From Pseudocolwellia sp048296855 (lineage in GTDB: Bacteria; Pseudomonadota; Gammaproteobacteria; Enterobacterales; Alteromonadaceae): a stretch of DNA of 64,000 nucleotides. The position numbers and the translations under genes are program-made. Under the pieces are notes generated by a model. The model searched no databases. It was not told the DNA's origin and saw nothing but the letters and a program-made list of their open reading frames with translations. Shown here in pieces: positions 1 through 7,839 of this stretch. The stretch is from NCBI GenBank assembly GCA_048296855.1, contig CP182631.1. The stretch is one strand, 5' to 3'. How positions within the stretch are numbered: the stretch's first letter is position 1; each line of letters starts with the position of its first letter.

Positions 1-1047
1 TTCTCTAGCGTTTTCATTATGGCTTGTGCTATTAGTAAATGGTGCTATTTCCATCATATCTGCTCCGGTAATATTAAAGCGTTCACCTAATGCAGTTATT
101 ATTTGTAAAGCTTCATTTGGATAAAGTCCATCAGGTTCAGGTGTTCCTGTGGCCGAAGCAAACTCAGCGTCAATAGCGTCTATGTCAAAGCTCACATATA
201 GTTCGTCTATATTATTCTCTGTAAGCTGTTTAATAATATTTTCAACAATAGGGTTAACACCAAGCGTTCTTACCTCGTTCGCCCAATGCTGTTTAACACC
301 AAAAGTATTTTCCCAATGTGATTTAGGTTTACCACTAGAACGAATACCTATTTGAATTAAACAATCAGGGCTGGGTAAGTCATCCAATATATGCGTACAC
401 CACGAGCCAAAACATAAGTCGATACCTAAACGCTCAGTAAGCAAATCGGTATGCGCATCAAAATGAATAACCGCGGCTTTTATTCCTTGTTTTTTCTTAC
501 CTTGTAAATAAGCTTTAACTAAAGGATAACTTACCGAATGATCGCCACCTATACCAAAAATACCTTTTTGCGGAAACTCGCTATAAAAGTCATGCAATAC
601 ATCTTCAGTAATACTTAATGGCGACACGGGGTATAATTTATCACTGCTGCCATAAAGTGCTTTTTGGCAATTTGAAATAGTCGCTTCATTCAAGTATTTA
701 TCGTGCAGCAAATGCGGTATAACTCTAATATCACCTAAATCATAACTGTTTAGCTCTGGGTGCTGTTCTAATAAAAACGAACGTAAAAACAACGGCCCCC
801 AATTAGCACCTCTTAAAATACCGCCACCACAATCTGAAGCAATACCTAAAATAACAGCGTTTGAAGTATTAGGAAGTAAAGATAAAGTATTAAGCCAATG
901 TTTATCTATGTTGGTTGTTGTACCAAAAATACGTTGATGAAGCTGCTCTTTACGCTCTTTAGCAGTGTTAACCGTGAACACGCCATTACCTGGCGGACAC
1001 AAACAATGTGAGAGTTTCTCGAATAAGGGAGTTGATATCGGCTTCAT
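1..1047 (-). CDS. Arginase/agmatinase-family ureohydrolase (C-terminus cut by window edge)
   Basis: The frame opens at an ATG ending at 1047 and stays open to base 1, so 349 residues are visible and the C-terminus lies outside the window. Members of this family are cytosolic dimanganese hydrolases that split guanidino or formimino groups from arginine, agmatine, guanidinobutyrate or formiminoglutamate. The metal-binding signatures are visible in order: GGDHS, DAHTD, and SFDIDAIDAEF followed by ATGTPEPDG. The long N-terminal extension before GGDHS (about 180 residues) is typical of the ureohydrolase branch that includes HutG-like and unassigned marine proteins. Substrate cannot be told from the sequence; no hut or arginine genes are beside it. 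It is followed by about 200 bases without a gene and then a GNAT gene on the same strand. Confidence 0.85.
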   Translation of the reverse strand, partial: MKPISTPLFEKLSHCLCPPGNGVFTVNTAKERKEQLHQRIFGTTTNIDKHWLNTLSLLPNTSNAVILGIASDCGGGILRGANWGPLFLRSFLLEQHPELNSYDLGDIRVIPHLLHDKYLNEATISNCQKALYGSSDKLYPVSPLSITEDVLHDFYSEFPQKGIFGIGGDHSVSYPLVKAYLQGKKKQGIKAAVIHFDAHTDLLTERLGIDLCFGSWCTHILDDLPSPDCLIQIGIRSSGKPKSHWENTFGVKQHWANEVRTLGVNPIVENIIKQLTENNIDELYVSFDIDAIDAEFASATGTPEPDGLYPNEALQIITALGERFNITGADMMEIAPFTNSTSHNENARE

Positions 1048-1252
1048 AATTTACCTCTATATTTAACGTTAACCAAAACTGGTACATAAAGAGATATTTT
1101 ATGGGAATACTAAAAAATTAAATTTTGAAAATGGGAGCATTTCAAAAAAATACGATGGTAATCCCCCCCTCTAACAATTACTTGAGCTTTAATATCAATT
1201 CTAACAATTAATTATTGGCGTTAATATTAAAGCCCTATTATAGTTAAGTAAG

Positions 1253-1738
1253 TTATAACTTCTTTTGCCAAAAAACAGCTTGACCCATTTTAGGATCTAA
1301 CTCGTAACCTGCAAAACCTTGTTTAGCATAAGCAGACTTGGCAACCGTATTCCCTTCTAATACTTCAAGCGTTAACTTACAGCAGCCCATTTCTTTTGCT
1401 ATTTGTTCAACCTTATTAAACATCAGCTGCGTTAAGCCTTGTCTTCTATACGCTTTTAATACCGCTACATCATGAAAGTTAACTAAAGGTTTAGCATTAA
1501 AGGTAGAAAAGCCCACAACACAATTAGCAATAGCCGCAGGTTTATCATCAACATACACCAACACCGAAAACACATTATTTTGTTGTTTTAAATTTTCAAT
1601 TAAATGTTGCTGGGTATATTCACAAAGCGGTTCACCACCGCCCATAGGATCCATCGCATATGCATTTAATAAGAGTAAAACATCTTTCGCGTGTTGTTCA
1701 TTGTGGTAATCGGCTTTTATTACTTCTACAGTCATCAC
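1253..1738 (-). CDS. GNAT-family N-acetyltransferase
   Basis: A 161-residue protein with the GNAT fold: the acetyl-CoA pyrophosphate loop is the segment RRQGLTQLMF (Q/R-x-x-G-x pattern) at about residues 97-106, preceded by the strand NFHDVAVL and followed by the conserved LEVLEGNTVAKSAYAKQGF, where the N and Y of the last motif (N-x-x-A-x-x-x-Y-x-x-x-GF) are present. It should transfer an acetyl group from acetyl-CoA to an amine, but the acceptor is unknown. The first two codons are both ATG, so the start could be one residue later. It is transcribed away from proS, with a 191-base gap that must hold both promoters. Confidence 0.85.
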   Translation of the reverse strand: MMTVEVIKADYHNEQHAKDVLLLLNAYAMDPMGGGEPLCEYTQQHLIENLKQQNNVFSVLVYVDDKPAAIANCVVGFSTFNAKPLVNFHDVAVLKAYRRQGLTQLMFNKVEQIAKEMGCCKLTLEVLEGNTVAKSAYAKQGFAGYELDPKMGQAVFWQKKL

Positions 1739-1929
1739 TATTCCTTAAGTTAACCCTTTAATTTTTTTAAACAATGTACCTCAATATATTCAACAATATA
1801 ACCCTGTAAAACAGCAATATTAAGGAAAAACATCAATAATGTTTATTTATCGCTTTTGCCAACCAAAGTGCCCTGTTAGAATACCGCCATTACGAAATTA
1901 ACACGTCTATTTAACGGAAAATTTTCTCA

Positions 1930-3639
1930 ATGCGTACTAGCCAATATTTACTTTCAACACTGAAAGAAACCCCAGCCAACGCTGAAGTTATCAGTCATCA
2001 ATTAATGTTACGTGCAGGTTTAGTACGTAATTTAGCGTCAGGTTTATATACTTGGTTACCCACGGGCTTAAAAGTTTTAAGAAAAGTGGAAAACATAGTA
2101 CGTGAAGAAATGGAACGAGCTGGCGCTTTAGAAGTATTAATGCCAATGGTTCAACCTGCCGATTTATGGGAAGAGTCTGGTCGTTGGGAAGATTATGGTC
2201 CTGAGTTATTACGCTTAAACGATCGCCACAATCGCCCATTTGTTTTAGGCCCAACACATGAAGAAGTTATTACTAAGTTAGTTGCTAACGAAATTAGTAG
2301 CTACAAACAGTTACCTTTAAACGTGTACCAAGTGCAATCAAAATTCCGCGACGAAATTCGACCTCGCTTTGGCATTATGCGTGGTCGTGAATTTTTAATG
2401 AAAGATGCTTACTCTTTTCATTTAACAGATGAGTGTTTAGAAAAAACCTATCAAGTTATGTTCGATGCTTATTGTAGAATATTCGATCGTTTAGGTTTAG
2501 ATTACCGCCCAGTAATTGCTGACACAGGATCAATTGGCGGCGAAGCTTCACATGAGTTTCATGTATTAGCTGATTCAGGCGAAGACGATATCGCATTTAG
2601 TGATGTTAGCGACTTTGCAGCAAACATAGAAAAAGCTGAAGCATTAGCGCCAACAGGCGACCGCCCTGCTGCTACACAAGACTTAGCTGAAGTTTCTACG
2701 CCTAATGTTAAATCAATTGAAGACCTTGCTGACTTTTTAAAAGTTGACGTAAAAACTACCGCTAAAACGTTACTTGTTTTAGGCGAAGAAGTTAAAGGCC
2801 AAGCTACGCCAGTTATCGCCCTTGTATTACGAGGCGATCATCAGTTAAACGAAATTAAAGCAGAGCATTTACCTTTAGTAGCCTCGCCACTGACTTTTGC
2901 TTCAGACGAACAAATAGAAGCGGCTGCGGGTTGTAATGCAGGCTCTATTGGCCCTGTGGGCTTAAATATTCCAGTAATTGTTGACCGCAGTGCAGCCCAC
3001 TTAGCAGACTTTGTTTGTGGTGCTAACAAAAATGATGTTCACTTTACCGGTGCTAACTGGGATCGCGACTGTACTGAATATACAGTAGAAGACATTCGTA
3101 ACGTAGTTGAAGGCGACCCAAGCCCATGCGGCCAAGGTAACATCGTAATTAAACGTGGTATTGAAGTCGGTCATATCTTCCAGTTAGGTCAAAAATACGC
3201 TCAGGCAATGAACTGTGGCGTACTCACTGAAGAAGGTAAAAACCAAATACTTACCATGGGTTGTTACGGTATTGGTGTTTCACGTATTGTTGCAGCAGCC
3301 ATTGAGCAAAACCACGACAAATACGGTATTAAATGGCCAACGGCTATCGCACCATACCAAGTAGCGATTGTTCCAATGAACATGGCTAAATCTGCACGAG
3401 TTAAAGAAACCGCAGAAGCACTGTACGAAAAATTACAACAAGCTGGCATTGAAGTAATATTTGATGACAGAAAAGAAAGACCGGGCGTAATGTTTGCCGA
3501 CCATGAATTAATTGGCACACCGTTACTACTGGTTATTGGTGAACGTAACTTAGACAACCAAGAACTTGAAGTTAAAAACAGAATCACTGGCGAAAAAACC
3601 ATGATCAAAATTGACGATGTAATGTCTTTATTTGCGTAA
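1930..3639 (+). CDS. proS: Prolyl-tRNA synthetase
   Basis: ProS charges tRNA-Pro with proline in the cytosol. The 569-residue length fits the bacterial type of the enzyme (about 570). The class II catalytic core is visible: motif 2 in the segment RFGIMRGREFLMKDAYSF near residues 139-156 and motif 3 with GIGVSRI near 445. Between roughly residues 225 and 400 lies the YbaK-like editing domain that removes mischarged alanine, marking the bacterial form. The C-terminal anticodon-binding domain (about 470-569) ends in DDVMSLFA. A terminator follows at once. The gene stands alone. Confidence 0.97.
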   Translation: MRTSQYLLSTLKETPANAEVISHQLMLRAGLVRNLASGLYTWLPTGLKVLRKVENIVREEMERAGALEVLMPMVQPADLWEESGRWEDYGPELLRLNDRHNRPFVLGPTHEEVITKLVANEISSYKQLPLNVYQVQSKFRDEIRPRFGIMRGREFLMKDAYSFHLTDECLEKTYQVMFDAYCRIFDRLGLDYRPVIADTGSIGGEASHEFHVLADSGEDDIAFSDVSDFAANIEKAEALAPTGDRPAATQDLAEVSTPNVKSIEDLADFLKVDVKTTAKTLLVLGEEVKGQATPVIALVLRGDHQLNEIKAEHLPLVASPLTFASDEQIEAAAGCNAGSIGPVGLNIPVIVDRSAAHLADFVCGANKNDVHFTGANWDRDCTEYTVEDIRNVVEGDPSPCGQGNIVIKRGIEVGHIFQLGQKYAQAMNCGVLTEEGKNQILTMGCYGIGVSRIVAAAIEQNHDKYGIKWPTAIAPYQVAIVPMNMAKSARVKETAEALYEKLQQAGIEVIFDDRKERPGVMFADHELIGTPLLLVIGERNLDNQELEVKNRITGEKTMIKIDDVMSLFA

Positions 3640-3659
3640 GCTAAACTAGCACAAACTAA

Positions 3660-3693
3660 AAAGCCGTTTTCATTATGAAAACGGCTTTTTTAA
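3660..3693 (+). terminator. Rho-independent terminator of proS
   Basis: An inverted repeat AAGCCGTTTTC / GAAAACGGCTT with loop ATTAT is followed by a run of T, 21 bases after the proS stop. Confidence 0.9.
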
Positions 3694-3791
3694 TAATACA
3701 AATAATTTTATTAATAACTTATTAACTCTATTTACATTTATACCTTATGGAATGCATAAATAATTCTTTGAACTAAAATTCAGAATTACAT

Positions 3792-4943
3792 CTACAGCAT
3801 AGACAAAGCAAGGCTTCCAACAGCGGCAACTTTACCTAAAGTAACTGAAAGTACCCAACGAATAAATTTATACGACATATCAGTAATAGTTACACCATGT
3901 TTACCTGCAAAAACCAACATATGGCCCAACATACCTTTTTGCTGCTCAGCGAAACGACCTGGCATTTCAGCAATTTCGGTTAACGCCATAGCAACTTTAT
4001 CGTAAAAAGTTAAACTACTCGTTACCATGTGCTGAATTTGAGCTAAGTAACCGGTATCTTGTAATAACGTAAATAAAGCGGCGCCTAAACGGTGTGCCCA
4101 TCGCGCAGTAAAACTCGCTTGATGACGTTTTTCATAATCAAGCCTTACTTGTTCTTTATGTAGATGTGCACTATTTTTGTTTATAGCAGCAAAGCTTCTA
4201 TAGCTACTAGCCGTGTTAATATAACCTGGAGAATTCCCTGCCATTCTGTGCGCATTTGCACTAATATTTGGCCCTGCATTAAGTACATATTCGCCTTCGG
4301 TATGAACAAAAGGCCAAAAAGGGATAAGAGGAATAGGATCGGCCATATGTAAACTACGGTATATTTTATTCAGGCTATTACTCGTTTTATCAGCAAACCC
4401 CGAATATCCAACGCGTGGAGCACCAAAAGTGTATAAGTTAATAGGACGACCACTTTGTTTTTCACTTAACCAATTCGCTGTTAAATGAGCCAACGCACCT
4501 CCCAAGCTATGGCCAACACAATGCACAGGGCCGGTATTATTTTTGGTAAAATAGGCGTCTAAGGCAGGCCTAATAGAATTAAAGGTTTTATTAAACCCTG
4601 CATGAGCAGGCAAATTATTCGCACTAGTACTTAATCCGCAATGCACGTCAGTTACTACATCACGTTTCATGTCAGTGCCTCGTATTGCAACAACAGTGTG
4701 GCCATTATAATCACCGCCTTTTTTACCTGTTCCAATAACAGCAAAGCCTGTTTTATGCTTAAATATGTGCTCCATAAAAGAGCCACTAATACCTTGCACT
4801 ACATTATTTGAGAGGTTGAAGTCGAAGTCTTTGGATAAAAACTTAAGTGCAGGTGTCTCATACCCTCCACCTAAAGTTTTTTCTTTTATTTGATATGAAC
4901 CTTCCGCGAGTTTCACGGCTATTGTAGGGGTTAAATCACGCAT
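3792..4943 (-). CDS. Class 3 lipase (alpha/beta hydrolase), possible secreted effector
   Basis: A 383-residue protein with a lipase class 3 domain over about residues 60-250. The nucleophile elbow GHSLGGALAHL places the catalytic serine at residue 146; a candidate catalytic Asp lies in HMADPIPLIP (about 200), and the His in PFVHTEGEY. There is no signal peptide. The C-terminal 110 residues are helical-looking and become hydrophobic near the end (VLSVTLGKVAAVGSLALSML), so membrane contact is possible. Twenty bases separate it from the upstream DUF6795 gene on the same strand, so the two are probably co-transcribed. Lipase 3 proteins lacking signal peptides and paired with a small gene are known among type VI secretion effectors; no VgrG, PAAR or T6SS gene is in view, so this role is inference. 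Confidence 0.85.
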   Translation of the reverse strand: MRDLTPTIAVKLAEGSYQIKEKTLGGGYETPALKFLSKDFDFNLSNNVVQGISGSFMEHIFKHKTGFAVIGTGKKGGDYNGHTVVAIRGTDMKRDVVTDVHCGLSTSANNLPAHAGFNKTFNSIRPALDAYFTKNNTGPVHCVGHSLGGALAHLTANWLSEKQSGRPINLYTFGAPRVGYSGFADKTSNSLNKIYRSLHMADPIPLIPFWPFVHTEGEYVLNAGPNISANAHRMAGNSPGYINTASSYRSFAAINKNSAHLHKEQVRLDYEKRHQASFTARWAHRLGAALFTLLQDTGYLAQIQHMVTSSLTFYDKVAMALTEIAEMPGRFAEQQKGMLGHMLVFAGKHGVTITDMSYKFIRWVLSVTLGKVAAVGSLALSML

Positions 4944-4963
4944 GTTATATTTCCTTATATTGT

Positions 4964-5434
4964 TTAATCTTCAATGATGTGATCGATTTCAAAATCAGTA
5001 TCCCAACGACAAATACTAGAAGCCCCGTGTGGAACATGAGAACTGTCGTCATTAGTAAATTTAAAAAATACTAATGGGTTTTCTAAATCAGCATTTAAAC
5101 AAGAGAGTTTTTTATCATAAGCCTCTATAGGCTCAGTACCAGGTAAATATGTCCCCCAAAGTTTATAAAATTTATTTTCATAAAAAAAGCCAATTGTTTG
5201 ACCTGTCATTTGTTCACAAAACATCCATCCAGGTGCTTTTGATCGAACATTGACAACGGAAAGAGTGAAACAACCCTTTTCGTCAGTCAGCGCACTATCT
5301 ACTCTTTTTTTATTATCAATATACCTTAGTTCGCGTTCAATCTTAACACCCGCTAAAGGCTTACCTTTATCAAGTATTCGTCCTGATACCGCGGAGCATA
5401 AATGAACATCGTATTTTTTAAACCAAGCAAACAT
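4964..5434 (-). CDS. DUF6795-like protein, partner of the lipase
   Basis: A 156-residue protein that I recognise from memory as the DUF6795 family. It begins with a short hydrophobic/aromatic stretch MFAWFKKYDVHLCSAVSGRI rather than a signal peptide, then looks like a small beta-sandwich related to carboxypeptidase regulatory or transthyretin-like folds (GKPLAGVKIERELRY, then TDEKGCFTLSVV). The C-terminus carries the conserved block SSICRWDTDFEIDHI. Function is unknown. It is the first gene of a two-gene unit with the downstream lipase. By position it could be an adaptor or an immunity-like partner, but nothing in the sequence proves it. Confidence 0.65.
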   Translation of the reverse strand: MFAWFKKYDVHLCSAVSGRILDKGKPLAGVKIERELRYIDNKKRVDSALTDEKGCFTLSVVNVRSKAPGWMFCEQMTGQTIGFFYENKFYKLWGTYLPGTEPIEAYDKKLSCLNADLENPLVFFKFTNDDSSHVPHGASSICRWDTDFEIDHIIED

Positions 5435-5753
5435 ATCAATTCCTTGATGTTATATCAGAGAGTAAGGAGTAGACATTTAATAAATATAGAGGGGTAATGC
5501 GAGAGAAGACGCTTCCTACGTTCACTTATTAGCTATCCTTACTAAATATTTCAAGGCATTTTAGGGGATTGAATTGAAAAAGTAAATAATGATGAAACAA
5601 ACATTTATGTATCAATCACAATAAAACTTCAAGGTGCGGCCCTAGCTGTATTTTAGGACTAGCTTCAAGTAAACTGTCGCGTTTTTAAGATACTGTTTTT
5701 ACCTATATTTTAGTGTAACGGTTTTAACTTTTTAACACGTAAACGGATGATTA
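5435..5753. other. Intergenic region upstream of the LRR kinase
   Basis: 319 bases between divergent transcription units. I see no RNA gene, repeat or convincing operator here. It must contain the promoters of the DUF6795-lipase pair (leftward) and of the kinase (rightward). Confidence 0.4.
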
Positions 5754-6950
5754 ATGCAAACTCTTTCTCAATTACAGTCGGGCGATTTAAAAGGAGTTAA
5801 ACGTTTAGCGCTTGCTGAAAACTTAACAACCTTTCCATTAGAAATACTGTCGTTAGCCGACAGTTTAGAAATTTTAGATTTGTCTAATAATCAGTTAACG
5901 TCATTACCGAAAGAGTTGGCGCAGTTAACGCAACTTAAAATTATTTTTGCGTCTAACAACCTTTTTGAAACGCTGCCTGAGGTGTTGGGGCAATGCGAAA
6001 ACTTAGAAATGGTGGGTTTTAAGTCTAACCAAATAAAACACGTACCTGAAAACGCGTTACCGTCTAAATTACGTTGGTTAATTTTAACGGATAATTGTAT
6101 TGAGGTTTTACCTGATTCGTTAGGCGAGCGTCCACGCTTACAAAAATTAGCGTTAGCAGGCAATAAGTTAACTCGTTTGCCGTTAACTATGGCTAAGTTA
6201 AATAATCTTGAATTGGTGCGTATTTCAGCGAATCAATTAACCGAGTGCCCTACTCAATTATTACATTTGCCTAAGCTGGCTTGGTTTGCTTTTGCGGGTA
6301 ATCCTTTTAGTTATTCAGATCTGAAAATAGATTCAGTGCCTTTGTTAACGGCTTCAAGTTTTACCTTGCAGCAGGTTCTTGGCCAAGGGGCTTCGGGTGT
6401 TATTTCAAAGGCGGTTTGGAATGAAAAGCAGTATGAATTTCCTGATGATATTGCGGTTAAGGTTTTTAAAGGTGAAGTGACAAGCGACGGTTACCCACAA
6501 GACGAGCTACAAGCATGTTTAAAAACAGGTAACCATCCCAATTTAGTACGTAGTTTAGCGCAAGTAAATGAAGCGGGTTATTTAGCTTTGATCATGAATT
6601 TAATCCCTGAAAATTATAAAAACTTAGGCTTACCACCGTGTTTTAAAAGTTGCACCAGAGATACGTTTACTGAAGGGTTTAGTCTAAGTGTTGGGCAAGT
6701 TGATAAAATAGTTACGCAAATGAAAGCGGTGTTTGAGCATTTGCACGCGAATCAAGTTTGTCATGGCGATTTATATGCTCATAACACATTGTTTGATGAA
6801 GAGGCGAATATTATATTTGGCGATTTTGGTGCGGCGTCTATGTATCACATGCTTAGTGATGAGCAGCAAGGGTTAATTAAAACAATTGAAGCACGTGCTC
6901 TACAGTACTTTATTGAGGATTTGTTAAGCGTGTGTGATGAACAAAATTGA
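5754..6950 (+). CDS. Leucine-rich-repeat protein kinase (eukaryotic-like)
   Basis: A 398-residue cytosolic protein. Residues 1-190 hold about seven leucine-rich repeats of the bacterial/plant type (for example LEILDLSNNQLTSLPKEL at 38-55). Residues 200-398 form a eukaryotic-like kinase domain: glycine loop GQGASG at 210-215, ATP-anchoring lysine in IAVKVF (K236), catalytic loop HGDLYAHN at 337-344 (D339, N344) and DFG at 357-359. The arginine that usually precedes the catalytic Asp is replaced by glycine (HGD in place of HRD), and the domain ends soon after DFG, so the C-lobe is short. The residues needed for phosphotransfer are all present. No signal peptide or membrane segment. Substrate unknown; LRRs suggest protein binding. 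The neighbour is a PilZ gene on the same strand, 119 bases on. Confidence 0.88.
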   Translation: MQTLSQLQSGDLKGVKRLALAENLTTFPLEILSLADSLEILDLSNNQLTSLPKELAQLTQLKIIFASNNLFETLPEVLGQCENLEMVGFKSNQIKHVPENALPSKLRWLILTDNCIEVLPDSLGERPRLQKLALAGNKLTRLPLTMAKLNNLELVRISANQLTECPTQLLHLPKLAWFAFAGNPFSYSDLKIDSVPLLTASSFTLQQVLGQGASGVISKAVWNEKQYEFPDDIAVKVFKGEVTSDGYPQDELQACLKTGNHPNLVRSLAQVNEAGYLALIMNLIPENYKNLGLPPCFKSCTRDTFTEGFSLSVGQVDKIVTQMKAVFEHLHANQVCHGDLYAHNTLFDEEANIIFGDFGAASMYHMLSDEQQGLIKTIEARALQYFIEDLLSVCDEQN

Positions 6951-7069
6951 TGCTATTGTTAAATGTATAAACTATTTAAGTGAAATAATTAATTGAAAAC
7001 AAAAGATTGTTTCTTATGGTTAGTTTGATACTATTTAAAACATTAGCATTATGAAAAGTATAGGAACTA

Positions 7070-7744
7070 ATGGCCGATTTAAGTAGTAAAGAGCCAAAGC
7101 AACTATTTGAGTTGCAGCCAGGGAAAACGTTAGACCTTCAAATTAACCACCCCGTACCTCTTCGACTCAAGTTAACACTTGTAGGCTTTGAGATAGGAAA
7201 ATATATCTTACTCAAGTATCCTAAAGTTGCGCGTGCTTCCGATTATAAAGACGTACTGGTTGATGGTAACATGGTGATTGTGCGTTACCTTATGGAAGGT
7301 AATAAGGGAGAATGTTTTGCTTTTCGATCATCTATTAAACACATTACTTTACATCCCGAGAAGCTACTTTTTCTTGAGTACCCCAAAAAAATAGAAAACC
7401 GTCAGTTAAGAACACAACAAAGAACCAGTATTCATATACCTGCTACTATTATGCTTGAAGGCAAAGGTGATGAGACAACTAAAATTAGTGGTGTTATTAG
7501 TGACATTTCAGCTAAAGGCTGTGGATTTGCTTTTAAAAGTAAAAGTGAAAAAACACATGTAAATAAAATTAATATTTTAGTCTGTATTCAAAGCCCTATA
7601 GATGGCGAAGTAAGAGTCCCCGCTAAAGTATGTAACAGTAGAAATACACACGGTTTAGTCAATGTAGGTATACAGTTTTTAGATGAAGAGAAAAAAATAC
7701 CAAAACTACTCGAGCAGTTATTTATTGAACCAAGTAATAGCTAA
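7070..7744 (+). CDS. PilZ-domain protein, YcgR-like
   Basis: A 224-residue cytosolic protein. The C-terminal half carries the cyclic-di-GMP binding signature of PilZ domains: an arginine motif RTQQR (R-x-x-x-R) near residue 112 and DISAKG (D/N-x-S-x-x-G) near 145. The N-terminal half (about 1-105) resembles the YcgR-type flagellar-brake domain, which docks to a partner. It therefore probably changes a partner's activity, such as motility, when cyclic-di-GMP rises. No flagellar gene is nearby. A strong terminator follows. The kinase gene upstream has its own stop 119 bases earlier, so co-transcription is possible but unproved. Confidence 0.85.
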   Translation: MADLSSKEPKQLFELQPGKTLDLQINHPVPLRLKLTLVGFEIGKYILLKYPKVARASDYKDVLVDGNMVIVRYLMEGNKGECFAFRSSIKHITLHPEKLLFLEYPKKIENRQLRTQQRTSIHIPATIMLEGKGDETTKISGVISDISAKGCGFAFKSKSEKTHVNKINILVCIQSPIDGEVRVPAKVCNSRNTHGLVNVGIQFLDEEKKIPKLLEQLFIEPSNS

Positions 7745-7778
7745 TTATTCAGAAAGCTATTGATTTAAAAGCAATAAA

Positions 7779-7813
7779 AAGCCCGAGCGCGGTTAAACGC
7801 TCGGGCTTTTTTG
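7779..7813 (+). terminator. Rho-independent terminator between PilZ and GH36 genes
   Basis: Stem GCCCGAGCG / CGCTCGGGC followed by a T run; it can also serve the convergent alpha-galactosidase gene because an A run precedes the stem. Confidence 0.9.
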
Positions 7814-7839
7814 TGTGACTCAACTACATAGTGTAAACG

